Below are positions 26,334-34,000 of a DNA stretch of 64,000 nt, in pieces. The position numbers and the translations under genes are program-made. Position 1 is the stretch's first letter; each line of letters starts with the position of its first letter. The notes under the pieces were generated by a model. That model searched no databases, was not told the origin of the DNA, and saw nothing but the letters and a program-made list of their open reading frames with translations. Origin of the DNA: Arthrobacter humicola (lineage in GTDB: Bacteria > Actinomycetota > Actinomycetes > Actinomycetales > Micrococcaceae); the NCBI RefSeq assembly GCF_022803015.1, contig NZ_JAFKON010000013.1:1-64000 (forward strand), read 5' to 3'.

Positions 26334-27254
26334 CTACCAGCTGGCTCCGGGGTACTCGCGGGCGAGCACCTGCATCTCGGCGAGGAGGTAGCCGAGGTGT
26401 TCGGAGTGCAGGCCGCGGCGGCCCCCGCCCGGTGATGGCTGGACGTTGGGGACCTCGAGCTCGGCTTCGGCCAGGATCTCGCCGGTGAGCCGGTCGAAGT
26501 CGTCGCGCAGGCTCGATGGCTGCGGCGCGGCGCCGGCTTCGCTGAGGCGTCCGGTGAGTTCGTCGTCGCGGAACAGCTCATCCACGAAGGGCCAGATGAC
26601 TTTGAACGCCTGGATCATGCGCTGGCGCGATTCGTCCGTGCCGAGGGCCAGGCGCAGCACCCACTGGGCACTGTGGTCCCGGTGGTAGTCCACTTCCTTG
26701 ACCGCCTTGGCGGCGATGCCGGCCAGGGTGGAGTCGGTGGAGGACGTCAGCCGGCGGTAGAGCTCGAACTGGTAGTAGCTGACCACGAACTGCCGGGCGA
26801 TGGTGACGGCGAAGTCCCCGTTCGGCTGTTCGAAGAGCGCCGCGGAGCGGAACTCGTGCTCGCGGCGGAAGTAGGCGAGATCGTCTTCGCTGCGCCCGTC
26901 CAGGCCGCCGGCGTAGCTGAGGAAGGAGCGGGCGTGGCCCAGCTGGTCCAGGGCGATGTTGCCGAGGGCGACGTCCTCTTCGAGCTCCGGCGCGCGGGAG
27001 ATCCAGTGGCCCAGGCGCTGGGCCAGGATCAGTGCGTCGTCACCCAGGCGCAGGGCGAACTCGGCAGCGTCTTCGCTTGGCTTCGCGGAGCCGCGGCTGA
27101 CGGCGAGGGCGATGTCTTCCGGACGGAGGGCGTTGCCGGGGGTGATGCGGGTGGCGCTGGCGGTGGCCTCACCGCTGTTGCCGGAGCCCTTGACGCCGAC
27201 GGAGATGTCGCCGTGGCCGGCCGTTTCTGCTGCTGCTTCAGGACTAGTGCTCAC
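26334..27254 (-). CDS. paaC: Phenylacetyl-CoA epoxidase structural subunit PaaC
   Basis: A 306-residue ferritin-like subunit that pairs with PaaA but lacks a working diiron site. The helical core shows LEEDVALGNIALDQLGHARSF and KAVKEVDYHRDHSAQW. The first 45 residues are a low-complexity extension absent from shorter homologues. It overlaps the end of paaB by 4 nt. Confidence 0.93.
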   Translation of the reverse strand: MSTSPEAAAETAGHGDISVGVKGSGNSGEATASATRITPGNALRPEDIALAVSRGSAKPSEDAAEFALRLGDDALILAQRLGHWISRAPELEEDVALGNIALDQLGHARSFLSYAGGLDGRSEDDLAYFRREHEFRSAALFEQPNGDFAVTIARQFVVSYYQFELYRRLTSSTDSTLAGIAAKAVKEVDYHRDHSAQWVLRLALGTDESRQRMIQAFKVIWPFVDELFRDDELTGRLSEAGAAPQPSSLRDDFDRLTGEILAEAELEVPNVQPSPGGGRRGLHSEHLGYLLAEMQVLAREYPGASW

Positions 27255-27553
27255 AGGTGCTTCACGCCCTCGCTCTTGGTGTAGTACGTGGCGTGGCGGT
27301 AGTCCTTGCCCTGGGGGGATTCAAAGAAGGAGCCTTTGGAATCGGGGTCACTGGAGGCGATGGCCTCGGCCGGGACCACCCAGATGGACACCCCTTCGTT
27401 GCGGCGGGTGTAGAGGTCCCGGGCGTTGCGCAGGGCCATGGCCGCGTCGGGTGCGTGCAGGGATCCTGCGTGGACGTGGGACAGGCCGCGGCTGGAGCGG
27501 ACAAACACTTCCCAGATAGGCCAGACGTTTCCTGCTTGGGGTTCGGTGGTCAT
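27251..27553 (-). CDS. paaB: Phenylacetyl-CoA epoxidase subunit PaaB
   Basis: A 100-residue subunit that bridges PaaAC dimers. WPIWEVFVRSSRGLSHVHAGSLHAPDAAMAL and the end HATYYTKSEGVKHL match the family over full length. It overlaps paaA by 4 nt and paaC by 4 nt, a tightly coupled operon. Confidence 0.95.
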   Translation of the reverse strand: MTTEPQAGNVWPIWEVFVRSSRGLSHVHAGSLHAPDAAMALRNARDLYTRRNEGVSIWVVPAEAIASSDPDSKGSFFESPQGKDYRHATYYTKSEGVKHL

Positions 27554-28581
27554 GCTGCGGATTCCTTCTCTGCTTGCTTCATTGCCTGCTTTTCCGCGTA
27601 GGCGGCGGCGGCTTCGCGCACCCAGGCGCCGTTCTGGTGTGCCTCGCGGCGCCGTTCCAGGCGCTGGGCGTTGCAGGGGCCGCGGCCGGCGAGGACTTCG
27701 TGGAATTCATCCCAGTCCAGCGGGCCGTGCTCCCATTTCTTGGTTTCCTCGTTGAAGCGGATGTCCTTGTCCGGGAGGGTGAGTTCCAGGACCTTGACCT
27801 GCTCCATCATCATGCCGACGAAGCGGTTGCGGAGCTCGTCGTTGCTGAACCGCTTGATGTTCCAGGCCATGGACTGCTTGGAGTTGGGCGAATCGTCATC
27901 CGGGGGGCCGAACATCATCAGGGCGGGAGCGTACCAGCGGTTTACCGCTTCCTGGGCCATCTGCTTCTGCTCGGGGGTGCCGTGGGAGAGTTCCAGCAGG
28001 ATCTCAAAGCCCTGGCGCTGGTGGAAGGACTCTTCCTTGCAGACCCGGACCATGGCGCGGCCGTAGGGGCCGAAGGAGGCGCGGCAGAGCGGCACCTGGT
28101 TGGCGATAGCGGCGCCGTCGACCATCCAGCCGATGGCACCCATGTCGGCCCAGGTGCGGGCGGGGTAGTTGAAGATGGAGGAGTACTTGGCCTTGCCGTC
28201 CATCAGGTCCTGCATCATCTGATCGCGCGGCTGGCCGAGGGTTTCGGCAGCGGAATACAGGTAGAGGCCGTGGCCCGCCTCGTCCTGGACCTTGGCCATG
28301 AGGATGGCCTTGCGCTTCAGGCTCGGGGCGCGGGAGATCCAGTTGGCCTCGGGCTGCATGCCAATGATCTCCGAGTGCGCGTGCTGCGAGATCTGGCGCA
28401 GGAGCGTCTTGCGGTAGGCCGGCGGCATCCAGTCACGCGGCTCGATCCGGGAATCTTCCGCCATGACCTTGTCGAAATAGGCCTGGCCCTCGGCGTCGCG
28501 CCGGGCCGCGTCCTCGGGGCTCAGTTCATGCCGTGCCGGCGATGGCTCGGCGGGCACTGACTGCAGGGTCTGCGATGCCAT
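27550..28581 (-). CDS. paaA: Phenylacetyl-CoA epoxidase oxygenase subunit PaaA
   Basis: A 343-residue diiron oxygenase subunit that epoxidises the ring of phenylacetyl-CoA. The helices with metal-ligand Glu/His are visible: QHAHSEIIG, KVQDEAGHGLYLYSAAETL and CKEESFHQRQGFEILLEL. ATG at 28581 follows AGGAG by 7 nt. It is the first gene of paaABCDE-paaG; its upstream region holds operator-like sequences shared with the distant paaI promoter. Confidence 0.95.
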   Translation of the reverse strand: MASQTLQSVPAEPSPARHELSPEDAARRDAEGQAYFDKVMAEDSRIEPRDWMPPAYRKTLLRQISQHAHSEIIGMQPEANWISRAPSLKRKAILMAKVQDEAGHGLYLYSAAETLGQPRDQMMQDLMDGKAKYSSIFNYPARTWADMGAIGWMVDGAAIANQVPLCRASFGPYGRAMVRVCKEESFHQRQGFEILLELSHGTPEQKQMAQEAVNRWYAPALMMFGPPDDDSPNSKQSMAWNIKRFSNDELRNRFVGMMMEQVKVLELTLPDKDIRFNEETKKWEHGPLDWDEFHEVLAGRGPCNAQRLERRREAHQNGAWVREAAAAYAEKQAMKQAEKESAA

Positions 28582-28588
28582 GGTTGCT

Positions 28589-28633
28589 CCTAATGAATTT
28601 CCGATAAATAATTACCGACCGTTCGTTCAGGAT
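28589..28633. promoter_or_regulatory. Probable PaaR operator region upstream of paaA
   Basis: Two overlapping signals. 28589-28611 matches the paaI upstream sequence at 19 of 23 positions (CCTAATGAA, then variable bases, then TAAATAA). 28612-28621 is TTACCGACCG, which resembles the paaI half-site TTACCGAATG. The first overlaps the paaA Shine-Dalgarno, so part of its conservation could be coincidental. TetR-type PaaR proteins repress paa promoters through such dyads. Confidence 0.5.
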
Positions 28634-28694
28634 ATGCGGAAGGCTGGAGATGCGTCAAGGACGGCTGGCCGCTAAACCGCTGCGCCTTGGCCAT

Positions 28695-28741
28695 CTATAC
28701 CTAGAGCCACAAGGCTTGATACCCTTCAGCTCTAGGTATAG
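28695..28741. promoter_or_regulatory. PadR operator: 13-bp perfect inverted repeat
   Basis: CTATACCTAGAGC (28695-28707) and its exact complement (28729-28741) flank 21 bp. TTGATA (28716-28721) lies in the spacer, and TATAGG (28737-28742) in the right arm can serve as -10 at 15-bp spacing. If so, the transcript would start almost at the GTG at 28750. AGGAGG at 28740-28745 overlaps the right arm. The layout suits autorepression by the PadR protein. Confidence 0.6.
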
Positions 28742-28749
28742 GAGGCGCG

Positions 28750-29112
28750 GTGCGGATTGATAAAGACCTGGTCGCCGCCTCGGCCACGCCCTTGGTGCTG
28801 GGCATTTTGGCCGAGGGCGACCTGTACGGCTACGCAATCCTCAAGCGGGTGAGTGAGCTCTCGGGCGGCGGCATGCAGTGGACCGACGGCATGCTCTACC
28901 CGCTTCTGCACCGGCTCGAGCGTCTCGGTTACGTATCCTCGCTGTGGGGTACCTCCGACGCCGGGCGCCGGCGCAAGCACTACACCATCACGCCGGCGGG
29001 CCGGGACGCCCTCGCCGACCGCCAGGAGCAGTGGACCGTCGTCGCAGACGCGCTGCGCCAGGTGTGGCAGACCACCCAGGGGCCGGCGGCCGCGACTGAG
29101 GGGTGGGCGTGA
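28750..29112 (+). CDS. PadR-family transcriptional regulator
   Basis: A 120-residue protein with a PadR winged-helix domain: PLVLGILAEGDLYGYAILKRV, then GGGMQWTDGMLYPLLHRLERLGYV and RRKHYTITPAGRDALA, and a short C-terminal helix. The GTG at 28750 lies 4 nt after AGGAGG. Its stop overlaps the ATG of the next gene (ATGA-type), forming the common PadR plus permease-prefix pair in which the regulator responds to membrane or drug stress. Confidence 0.9.
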   Translation: MRIDKDLVAASATPLVLGILAEGDLYGYAILKRVSELSGGGMQWTDGMLYPLLHRLERLGYVSSLWGTSDAGRRRKHYTITPAGRDALADRQEQWTVVADALRQVWQTTQGPAAATEGWA

Positions 29113-30461
29113 TGACGCCACACGCTGAGCTGGAGGCCCAGATCGACCGGTGGCGCGGCTACGTTCAGCGGAACCGGGCGATCTCCCCCGCCGACGTCGA
29201 CGAGCTGGAGGATCACCTGCGCGAGCAAATCGCCGACCGGCAGGCGACCGGCCTCGACGACGAGGAGGCCTTTCTCGTCGCCATCAAGCGCCTGGGCAAC
29301 CTGGACGCCGTCTCACGCGAATTTGCCCGTGAGCACTCCGACCGGCTGTGGAAGCAGCTCGTCCTGGTACCGGCCGGCCCCGACGACGCCAGTGCGTCCG
29401 CGTGGCGCGAGCTGGCCGTCGTCCTGGCACTCGCCGTCGGGGCGGGTGTGGCGGTCAAGGCCGGCTCTGCCTGGTTCGACGACGGTGCAGCCTTGATGCG
29501 CAACTTGGGCCTGCTCGTCTTCCCCTTCCTGGCCGCGTACTTCGCGTGGAAGCGGCGCCTCACCGGTGCGGTGGCGGCGACACTGATCGTCCCGTTTGCC
29601 GCCCTGGCGGTCGCCCTCAACGTCTACCCGTTCGCCCCGGCCGGATCCACCGGGATGCTCGCCGCCCTGCACGCCCCGGTCATCCTGTGGCTGCTGACCG
29701 GGGTGGCCTACGTCGGCGGGAGGTGGCGGTCCGACAAGGGACGCATGGACTTCGTCCGGTTTACCGGCGAGCTAGCGGTCTACTACACGCTGCTGGCGCT
29801 GGGCGGCGCAGTCCTGATCGCCCTCACACTCGCGAGCCTCCGGGCTATTGGTGTCGATTTCCAGCCGGTCCTGGAAGACTGGGTTCTGCCGTTCGCCGTG
29901 CCCGGCGCCCTCGTCGTCGCGGCCTGGCTCGTCGAGGCCAAGCAGCAGGTTGTGGAAAATATCGCCCCCGTGCTCACCCGCGTTTTCACACCGCTGACCG
30001 TTGCCATGCTGCTGGTCCTTCTGACCGTGCTTGCCACAGCGGGCGGTTTCGTCGATATCGACCGCAACCTGCTCATCCTCATGGACGCAATCCTGGTGCT
30101 CGTCCTCTGTCTGCTGCTCTATTCGATTTCCGCCCGCGACCCGCTCGCCCCTCCCGGACTGTTCGATGCACTGCAGTTGGCCCTCGTCATCGCGGCCCTT
30201 GCGGTCGATGCCGTGATGCTGACCGCGATGCTGGCCCGTATCGCCGAGTTCGGCTACAGCCCCAACAAGATCGCCGCGCTCGGCCTGAACCTGCTGCTGC
30301 TGGTGCACTTGTTGCGCGCGGCCTGGCTCGCCGTCGGATTCCTGCGCGGCCGGCTCCCGTTTGCTGCCGTCGAGCGCTGGCAAACCCGCTACCTGCCGGT
30401 CTACGGCGCCTGGGCAGCAGTCGTGGTGGTGGTCTTCCCGCCTATCTTCGGCTTCATTTAG
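29112..30461 (+). CDS. Permease prefix domain (HAAS-like) polytopic membrane protein
   Basis: A 449-residue protein. The first 80 residues are a soluble helical domain (AELEAQIDRWRGYV...DELEDHLREQIADRQATGLDDEEAFLVAIKRLG) of the permease prefix/HAAS kind that often accompanies PadR regulators. The rest is a run of ten or more hydrophobic segments with few polar motifs. ATG at 29112 overlaps the padR stop. Transport or sensing function unknown. Confidence 0.75.
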   Translation: MTPHAELEAQIDRWRGYVQRNRAISPADVDELEDHLREQIADRQATGLDDEEAFLVAIKRLGNLDAVSREFAREHSDRLWKQLVLVPAGPDDASASAWRELAVVLALAVGAGVAVKAGSAWFDDGAALMRNLGLLVFPFLAAYFAWKRRLTGAVAATLIVPFAALAVALNVYPFAPAGSTGMLAALHAPVILWLLTGVAYVGGRWRSDKGRMDFVRFTGELAVYYTLLALGGAVLIALTLASLRAIGVDFQPVLEDWVLPFAVPGALVVAAWLVEAKQQVVENIAPVLTRVFTPLTVAMLLVLLTVLATAGGFVDIDRNLLILMDAILVLVLCLLLYSISARDPLAPPGLFDALQLALVIAALAVDAVMLTAMLARIAEFGYSPNKIAALGLNLLLLVHLLRAAWLAVGFLRGRLPFAAVERWQTRYLPVYGAWAAVVVVVFPPIFGFI

Positions 30462-30524
30462 GCAGCAGGGTCTCCGCACAACAGAGAATGTCAGCCCTCG
30501 CCCATATCGTGCAAGGCTAGTGCC

Positions 30525-30947
30525 ATGGATCTGGAGGTGTCGCCCGCGCTTACGATTCCCGCGTCGGAACTCGGCTGGCGGTTCTCGCGTTCGTCCGGGC
30601 CAGGCGGCCAACACGTCAACACGTCGGACAGCCGCGTCGAGCTCTCATGGGACGTCGCCGGCTCGGCGGCGCTTTCGGATGGCCAACGGCAGATGCTCCT
30701 CACGCGACTCGGACAACGCCTCATCGCCGGGGTGATCACCGTGACCGCATCGGAGCGGCGCTCCCAGCTGCGCAACCGCGAGATTGCTTTGGCCAAGCTC
30801 TCAGCCCTCGTGGCAGAGGGGCTTGCTCCCGAGGCTGCCCGCCGCCGGCCGACCAAACCCACCCGGGGCTCGAACCGGCGGCGCCTCGCCGCAAAGGAAC
30901 AGCGGGCGGTGACGAAACGGCAACGTCAGCGGCCGTCCGCCGAGTAG
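30525..30947 (+). CDS. arfB: Peptidyl-tRNA hydrolase ArfB (stalled-ribosome rescue)
   Basis: A 140-residue release-factor-like hydrolase. The catalytic GGQ is at residues 27-29 in SSGPGGQHVNTSDSRVELSWD, and the C-terminal tail is strongly basic (RRPTKPTRGSNRRRLAAKEQ), the part that enters the empty mRNA channel in stalled ribosomes. Length fits ArfB (YaeJ). Confidence 0.92.
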   Translation: MDLEVSPALTIPASELGWRFSRSSGPGGQHVNTSDSRVELSWDVAGSAALSDGQRQMLLTRLGQRLIAGVITVTASERRSQLRNREIALAKLSALVAEGLAPEAARRRPTKPTRGSNRRRLAAKEQRAVTKRQRQRPSAE

Positions 30948-31032
30948 CTCCGTCCAGTCACTTATCAGTCGCGGGCAGCCGGAGCGCACAGATGGAAACC
31001 TGTTCGATCGGCTAACCCGACGCGGCTGGATT

Positions 31033-31362
31033 CTAGGCTGCTGCCAGCCTCCGGAGCCGCGGGGCCGGCGCATATTCCGTCGGCGCAACGATGCTGAGCT
31101 GGCATTCTGACTGGAGCGGATCAATGGCGGCCGGGAGGTGGTGGGAGGCTGAGCACTCCCGCAACTGCTCGAGGGCCGCCGGTTCCACCACGGCGTGGCT
31201 GACATCCAACACAAGGTGGAGTCCTTCTTTCAGGTGGTTTGCCCGCTTGACCACCACGTACAGGGCCTGGAGGCTCCTCGCCGTCACATGTCCCTGCGCT
31301 GCTACTTCTGCCTGACCGCAGTCGAGGTCGAGCCTGACAAGAACCCGGAGTTTGTGGTTCAA
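31033..31362 (-). CDS. Small STAS-like (anti-sigma antagonist-like) hypothetical protein
   Basis: A 109-residue protein from a TTG at 31362, chosen because AGGGGA lies 6 nt upstream; the frame is open to 31470. Alternating strands and helices (AEVAAQGHVTARSLQALYVVVKR, LHLVLDVSHAVVEPAALEQL) resemble the STAS fold, but the usual Ser/Thr phospho-site motif is not clear. It is a lone gene convergent with arfB. A pair of 21-nt direct repeats lies upstream. Function unknown. Confidence 0.5.
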   Translation of the reverse strand: MNHKLRVLVRLDLDCGQAEVAAQGHVTARSLQALYVVVKRANHLKEGLHLVLDVSHAVVEPAALEQLRECSASHHLPAAIDPLQSECQLSIVAPTEYAPAPRLRRLAAA

Positions 31363-31391
31363 AACGATTCCCCTGTTCGTGCATTCACCGC

Positions 31392-31435
31392 TTGGCCGCG
31401 ACGCTGCGACCGGTTTGGCCGCGACGCTGCGACCG
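31392..31435. repeat. Two 21-nt direct repeats upstream of the STAS-like gene
   Basis: TTGGCCGCGACGCTGCGACC plus G occurs at 31392-31412 and again exactly at 31415-31435, a 23-bp period. It is 30 bp upstream of the STAS-like start on the minus strand, where an activator or repressor could bind two helical turns apart. Confidence 0.8.
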
Positions 31436-31524
31436 CAACCCAGCCTAGGCAGGGAGTGTGACGTAGGCAACAGTGCGCTTCATATCCGGGAAACCTCGCG
31501 TTATGTGCCGGTTTGTTGGCCACA

Positions 31525-31577
31525 AAGTGTTGATCGGCGGCCCCGGCGTACTGTATTGGGGGCCGCCATGGGGCCCC
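31525..31577 (+). promoter_or_regulatory. Shared leader/promoter element, copy A (upstream of lepB)
   Basis: About 44 of the first 52 positions match copy B at 41137-41189, with no gaps. Invariant blocks are AAGTGTTGAT, CCCGG, GTACTGTATTG and GGGCC. TTGATC and TGTATT sit 16 bp apart and could be -35/-10 boxes; this is unproven. The copies lie 91 and 164 bp upstream of lepB and of the first LCP gene, both envelope genes. Confidence 0.55.
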
Positions 31578-31667
31578 CAACCGCCGCGGCGAGGAACTAC
31601 CTCACCGGATGCAGGACGAGCCAGCGCCGGCGTCTTGAGTCCGGACCGCCGGTGATAGCTTGAACTC

Positions 31668-32381
31668 GTGAACATCGGCGCAGGCAAGAAGCTCCCCCTC
31701 TGGGCCTCCGTGACCCTGAACATGCTGGTAGCCCTAGTGGCCGTCGCCCTGATCCAGGGGTTCCTGGTGAAGGCCTACCGGATACCGTCAGGATCGATGG
31801 AGCCGACGCTGCAGGGGTCTGCGGGCGACGGCGACAGAATCCTCGTGAACCGTCTTGCCTACGCTGGCTCAGAAGCACGCGCCGGTGACATCGTGGTGTT
31901 CACCCGCCCGGACAGCTGGCAGACGGAATCGGCGGTGGCACGCAGCGGCGGGTTCGCCGGGTTTGCCCGTTCGTTCGGCGATGTGACAGGGATCGGGCCC
32001 TCCAACGAGCAATTCCTGGTGAAGCGGGTGGTTGCGACCGGTGGCCAAACCATCAGCTGCTGCGGAGAGGATGGCAAGCTGCGCATCGATGGCCAGCCCC
32101 TCGACGAGCCCTACATTTTCGAGGATTTGCCGTTTGAGGCTGGCAGCAACGACTGCAAGACCAGCCCCGGTTCGCTCAGGTGTTTTCCTGCGTTTACAGT
32201 CCCCGAGGGAGAGCTCGTGGTGCTCGGGGACCACCGTTCGGTCTCGGTTGATTCGGCCATCGCCTGCCGGAGCCTGACTGTTGTAGCAGGCGTCTGCATG
32301 AGGACAATTAAGTCCTCGGCCGTCGTCGGTCAGGTGGCGGCGAGATTCTGGCCCCTTGACCGCGCTGGCGGAGTGGGCTGA
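31668..32381 (+). CDS. lepB: Signal peptidase I
   Basis: A 237-residue type I signal peptidase with one N-terminal membrane anchor (SVTLNMLVALVAVALIQGFLV). The catalytic Ser43 is in IPSGSMEPTL, box C is DRILVNRL, and Lys119 in FLVKRVVATGGQ is the general base. Box E is VVLGDHRSVSVDS, with an Arg for the more usual Asn. Exterior Cys residues (CC near 125, others later) may form disulfides. GTG at 31668. It may process exported proteins of the surrounding envelope block. Confidence 0.9.
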   Translation: MNIGAGKKLPLWASVTLNMLVALVAVALIQGFLVKAYRIPSGSMEPTLQGSAGDGDRILVNRLAYAGSEARAGDIVVFTRPDSWQTESAVARSGGFAGFARSFGDVTGIGPSNEQFLVKRVVATGGQTISCCGEDGKLRIDGQPLDEPYIFEDLPFEAGSNDCKTSPGSLRCFPAFTVPEGELVVLGDHRSVSVDSAIACRSLTVVAGVCMRTIKSSAVVGQVAARFWPLDRAGGVG

Positions 32382-32399
32382 CTTTTCGGGGTAACGAAA

Positions 32400-32429
32400 A
32401 TCCCCTCGGAGCGGTCGCTCCAAGGGGAT
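32400..32429 (-). terminator. Intrinsic terminator between lepB and the second autokinase gene
   Basis: ATCCCCT-C-GGAGC pairs with GCTCC-A-AGGGGAT around a GGTC loop. On the minus strand the stem is followed by TTTTCG, so it best serves the autokinase gene ending at 32450, but it lies between convergent genes and may work both ways. Confidence 0.8.
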
Positions 32430-32449
32430 ATCTTCAGTGCTAACGCGCC

Positions 32450-33916
32450 TCAGTGCGACCGAGCGGCCACCGGCTCGACGGATTGATACGAGGTGTAGTA
32501 CCTGTACGAGCCCGCGCCTGTGGTGGGCACGCGGTTGAGAATGGTGCCCAAGACGTTGCCGTTCACCCGCCCCAGGTTGCCGAGGGATTTGCCAAGCTCT
32601 TCATCGGTGGTCTTTCCGGACCTGACAACAACGATTGCTCCGTCGGCAATGCGTGTGAGGACGGCGGCGTCTGTCACGGGGAGCAACGGCGGGGCGTCAA
32701 CCAGCACAATGGCGTCCTGTGCGAGGGTCCTGAGCAACGTCTTCATGGCCTGGGAGCCCAGCAGCTCACTGGGGTTCGGCGGGATCCGGCCGGACCCCAG
32801 CACCCGCAGGTTAGGCATCGCGCTCCATTCCTGCAGCACGTCTTCCAGCTCGGCGTGGCCGCTCAGGACGTCGGTTACACCCACGCCGGGGATCAGGTTG
32901 AATACGTCGACCAGGGTGGGGCGGCGTAGGTCGCCGTCGACCACTACAACGTTCTCACCGGCGGCGGCCATGGTGACCGCCAGATTGGCCGTCACCGTCG
33001 ATTTACCCTCGGCCGGAACTGAACTCGTCACCACAATGATCCGCGGCGGATTGTCGACGTCGACGTACTGGAGATTTGTCCGGAGCTCCCTCAGGGCTTC
33101 GGTGATGGCATGCGAACCTTCGCCCGATGCGACCGGGCTGAATCCATCGTCCAGCACGGTGCTTTTCCCGTCCAAGCGGTGGTCCACCGGGAGCGTGCCC
33201 AGCACGGGCACGCCGAACCGGCGCTCGATCGCAGTGGCACTGCGGAGCCTGCGGTCCAAACGGTGGCGAAGCATGGCGTAGAGGATGCCAAAAACCAGGC
33301 CGGCCAAGGCTCCGATGGCCAGGGCCAGCTTCACGTTGGGAGATGTTGGGGCGGTCGGCAGGAGGGCTTGGCCGAGGGGCACCACGCGGATGACCGGTAC
33401 GGGGACGACGTTCGAGCCTTCCACCGCTTGGATGCTTTCCAATTCCTTGACTTGCTCGGCGAGGCCCATGACCCAGGCATCCGCGACCCGTTGGGCCATC
33501 GCGGGGTCAGTGGACGTGGCCGTGACGGCAAGCTGGGCGCTTTCCTTCGGTACGGACACGGTGACGGCCCCCAGGAGAGCGTCCGGCGAAGTGGTGAGGC
33601 CAAGGGACTTGACGACTCGCTCGGCCACAAGCCTGGACTTGGCCACAGACTCGTACTTGGCGGCCTTGGTCTGGGCCAGGTTCTCGCTCATGAGCGAAAG
33701 GCTGAGGTTATCCGAGCCGCCTGCCACCACGATCCCGCTGGACTGCGCCGAGTAGATCTTCGGCTGAAGGAGGGTCCAGCAAAAAGCGAGCACGGTGAGA
33801 GCCAGGGTGAAAGCCAAGATGCCCTTCCACCGGGCCCGGGCGATGCGCAGGTAGTCCTCCAGGGCAAGCCCCGCGGGTGTCTGCCCGTTGTTCTCGGCCG
33901 TCTCAAAACCAGTCAC
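32450..33916 (-). CDS. Polysaccharide biosynthesis tyrosine autokinase (second Wzc-like copy)
   Basis: A 488-residue BY-kinase with the same plan as the one at 6312. A first membrane segment (WKGILAFTLALTVLAFCWTLL) and a second (VKLALAIGALAGLVFGILYAML) enclose the Wzz-like part. Walker A is SSVPAEGKSTVTANLA, Walker A' VVVDGDLRRPTLVDVF and Walker B IVLVDAPPLLPVTDAA, and YRYYTSY lies close to the C-terminus. GTG at 33916 is preceded by AGAGGA; an in-frame start at 33958 is possible. Target EPS may differ from that of the first locus. Confidence 0.85.
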   Translation of the reverse strand: MTGFETAENNGQTPAGLALEDYLRIARARWKGILAFTLALTVLAFCWTLLQPKIYSAQSSGIVVAGGSDNLSLSLMSENLAQTKAAKYESVAKSRLVAERVVKSLGLTTSPDALLGAVTVSVPKESAQLAVTATSTDPAMAQRVADAWVMGLAEQVKELESIQAVEGSNVVPVPVIRVVPLGQALLPTAPTSPNVKLALAIGALAGLVFGILYAMLRHRLDRRLRSATAIERRFGVPVLGTLPVDHRLDGKSTVLDDGFSPVASGEGSHAITEALRELRTNLQYVDVDNPPRIIVVTSSVPAEGKSTVTANLAVTMAAAGENVVVVDGDLRRPTLVDVFNLIPGVGVTDVLSGHAELEDVLQEWSAMPNLRVLGSGRIPPNPSELLGSQAMKTLLRTLAQDAIVLVDAPPLLPVTDAAVLTRIADGAIVVVRSGKTTDEELGKSLGNLGRVNGNVLGTILNRVPTTGAGSYRYYTSYQSVEPVAARSH

Positions 33917-34000
33917 GTGTTGGTCCTCTCCCCCGTGCCTGGTCCCAACGACCCACACGAAAAGTTACTTTACGGTACGGTGACCGCGTTGGTGTGCATA

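Larger units (their letters stand above)
31363..31667. other. 305-bp intergenic region between the STAS-like gene and lepB
   Basis: No convincing gene. It holds the 21-nt direct repeats (31392-31435), a less patterned stretch to about 31520, then the 53-bp element shared with the LCP upstream region (31525-31577), which runs into a hairpin, TTGGGGGCC (31556-31564) pairing with 31572-31580. lepB begins 87 bp later. Confidence 0.6.
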
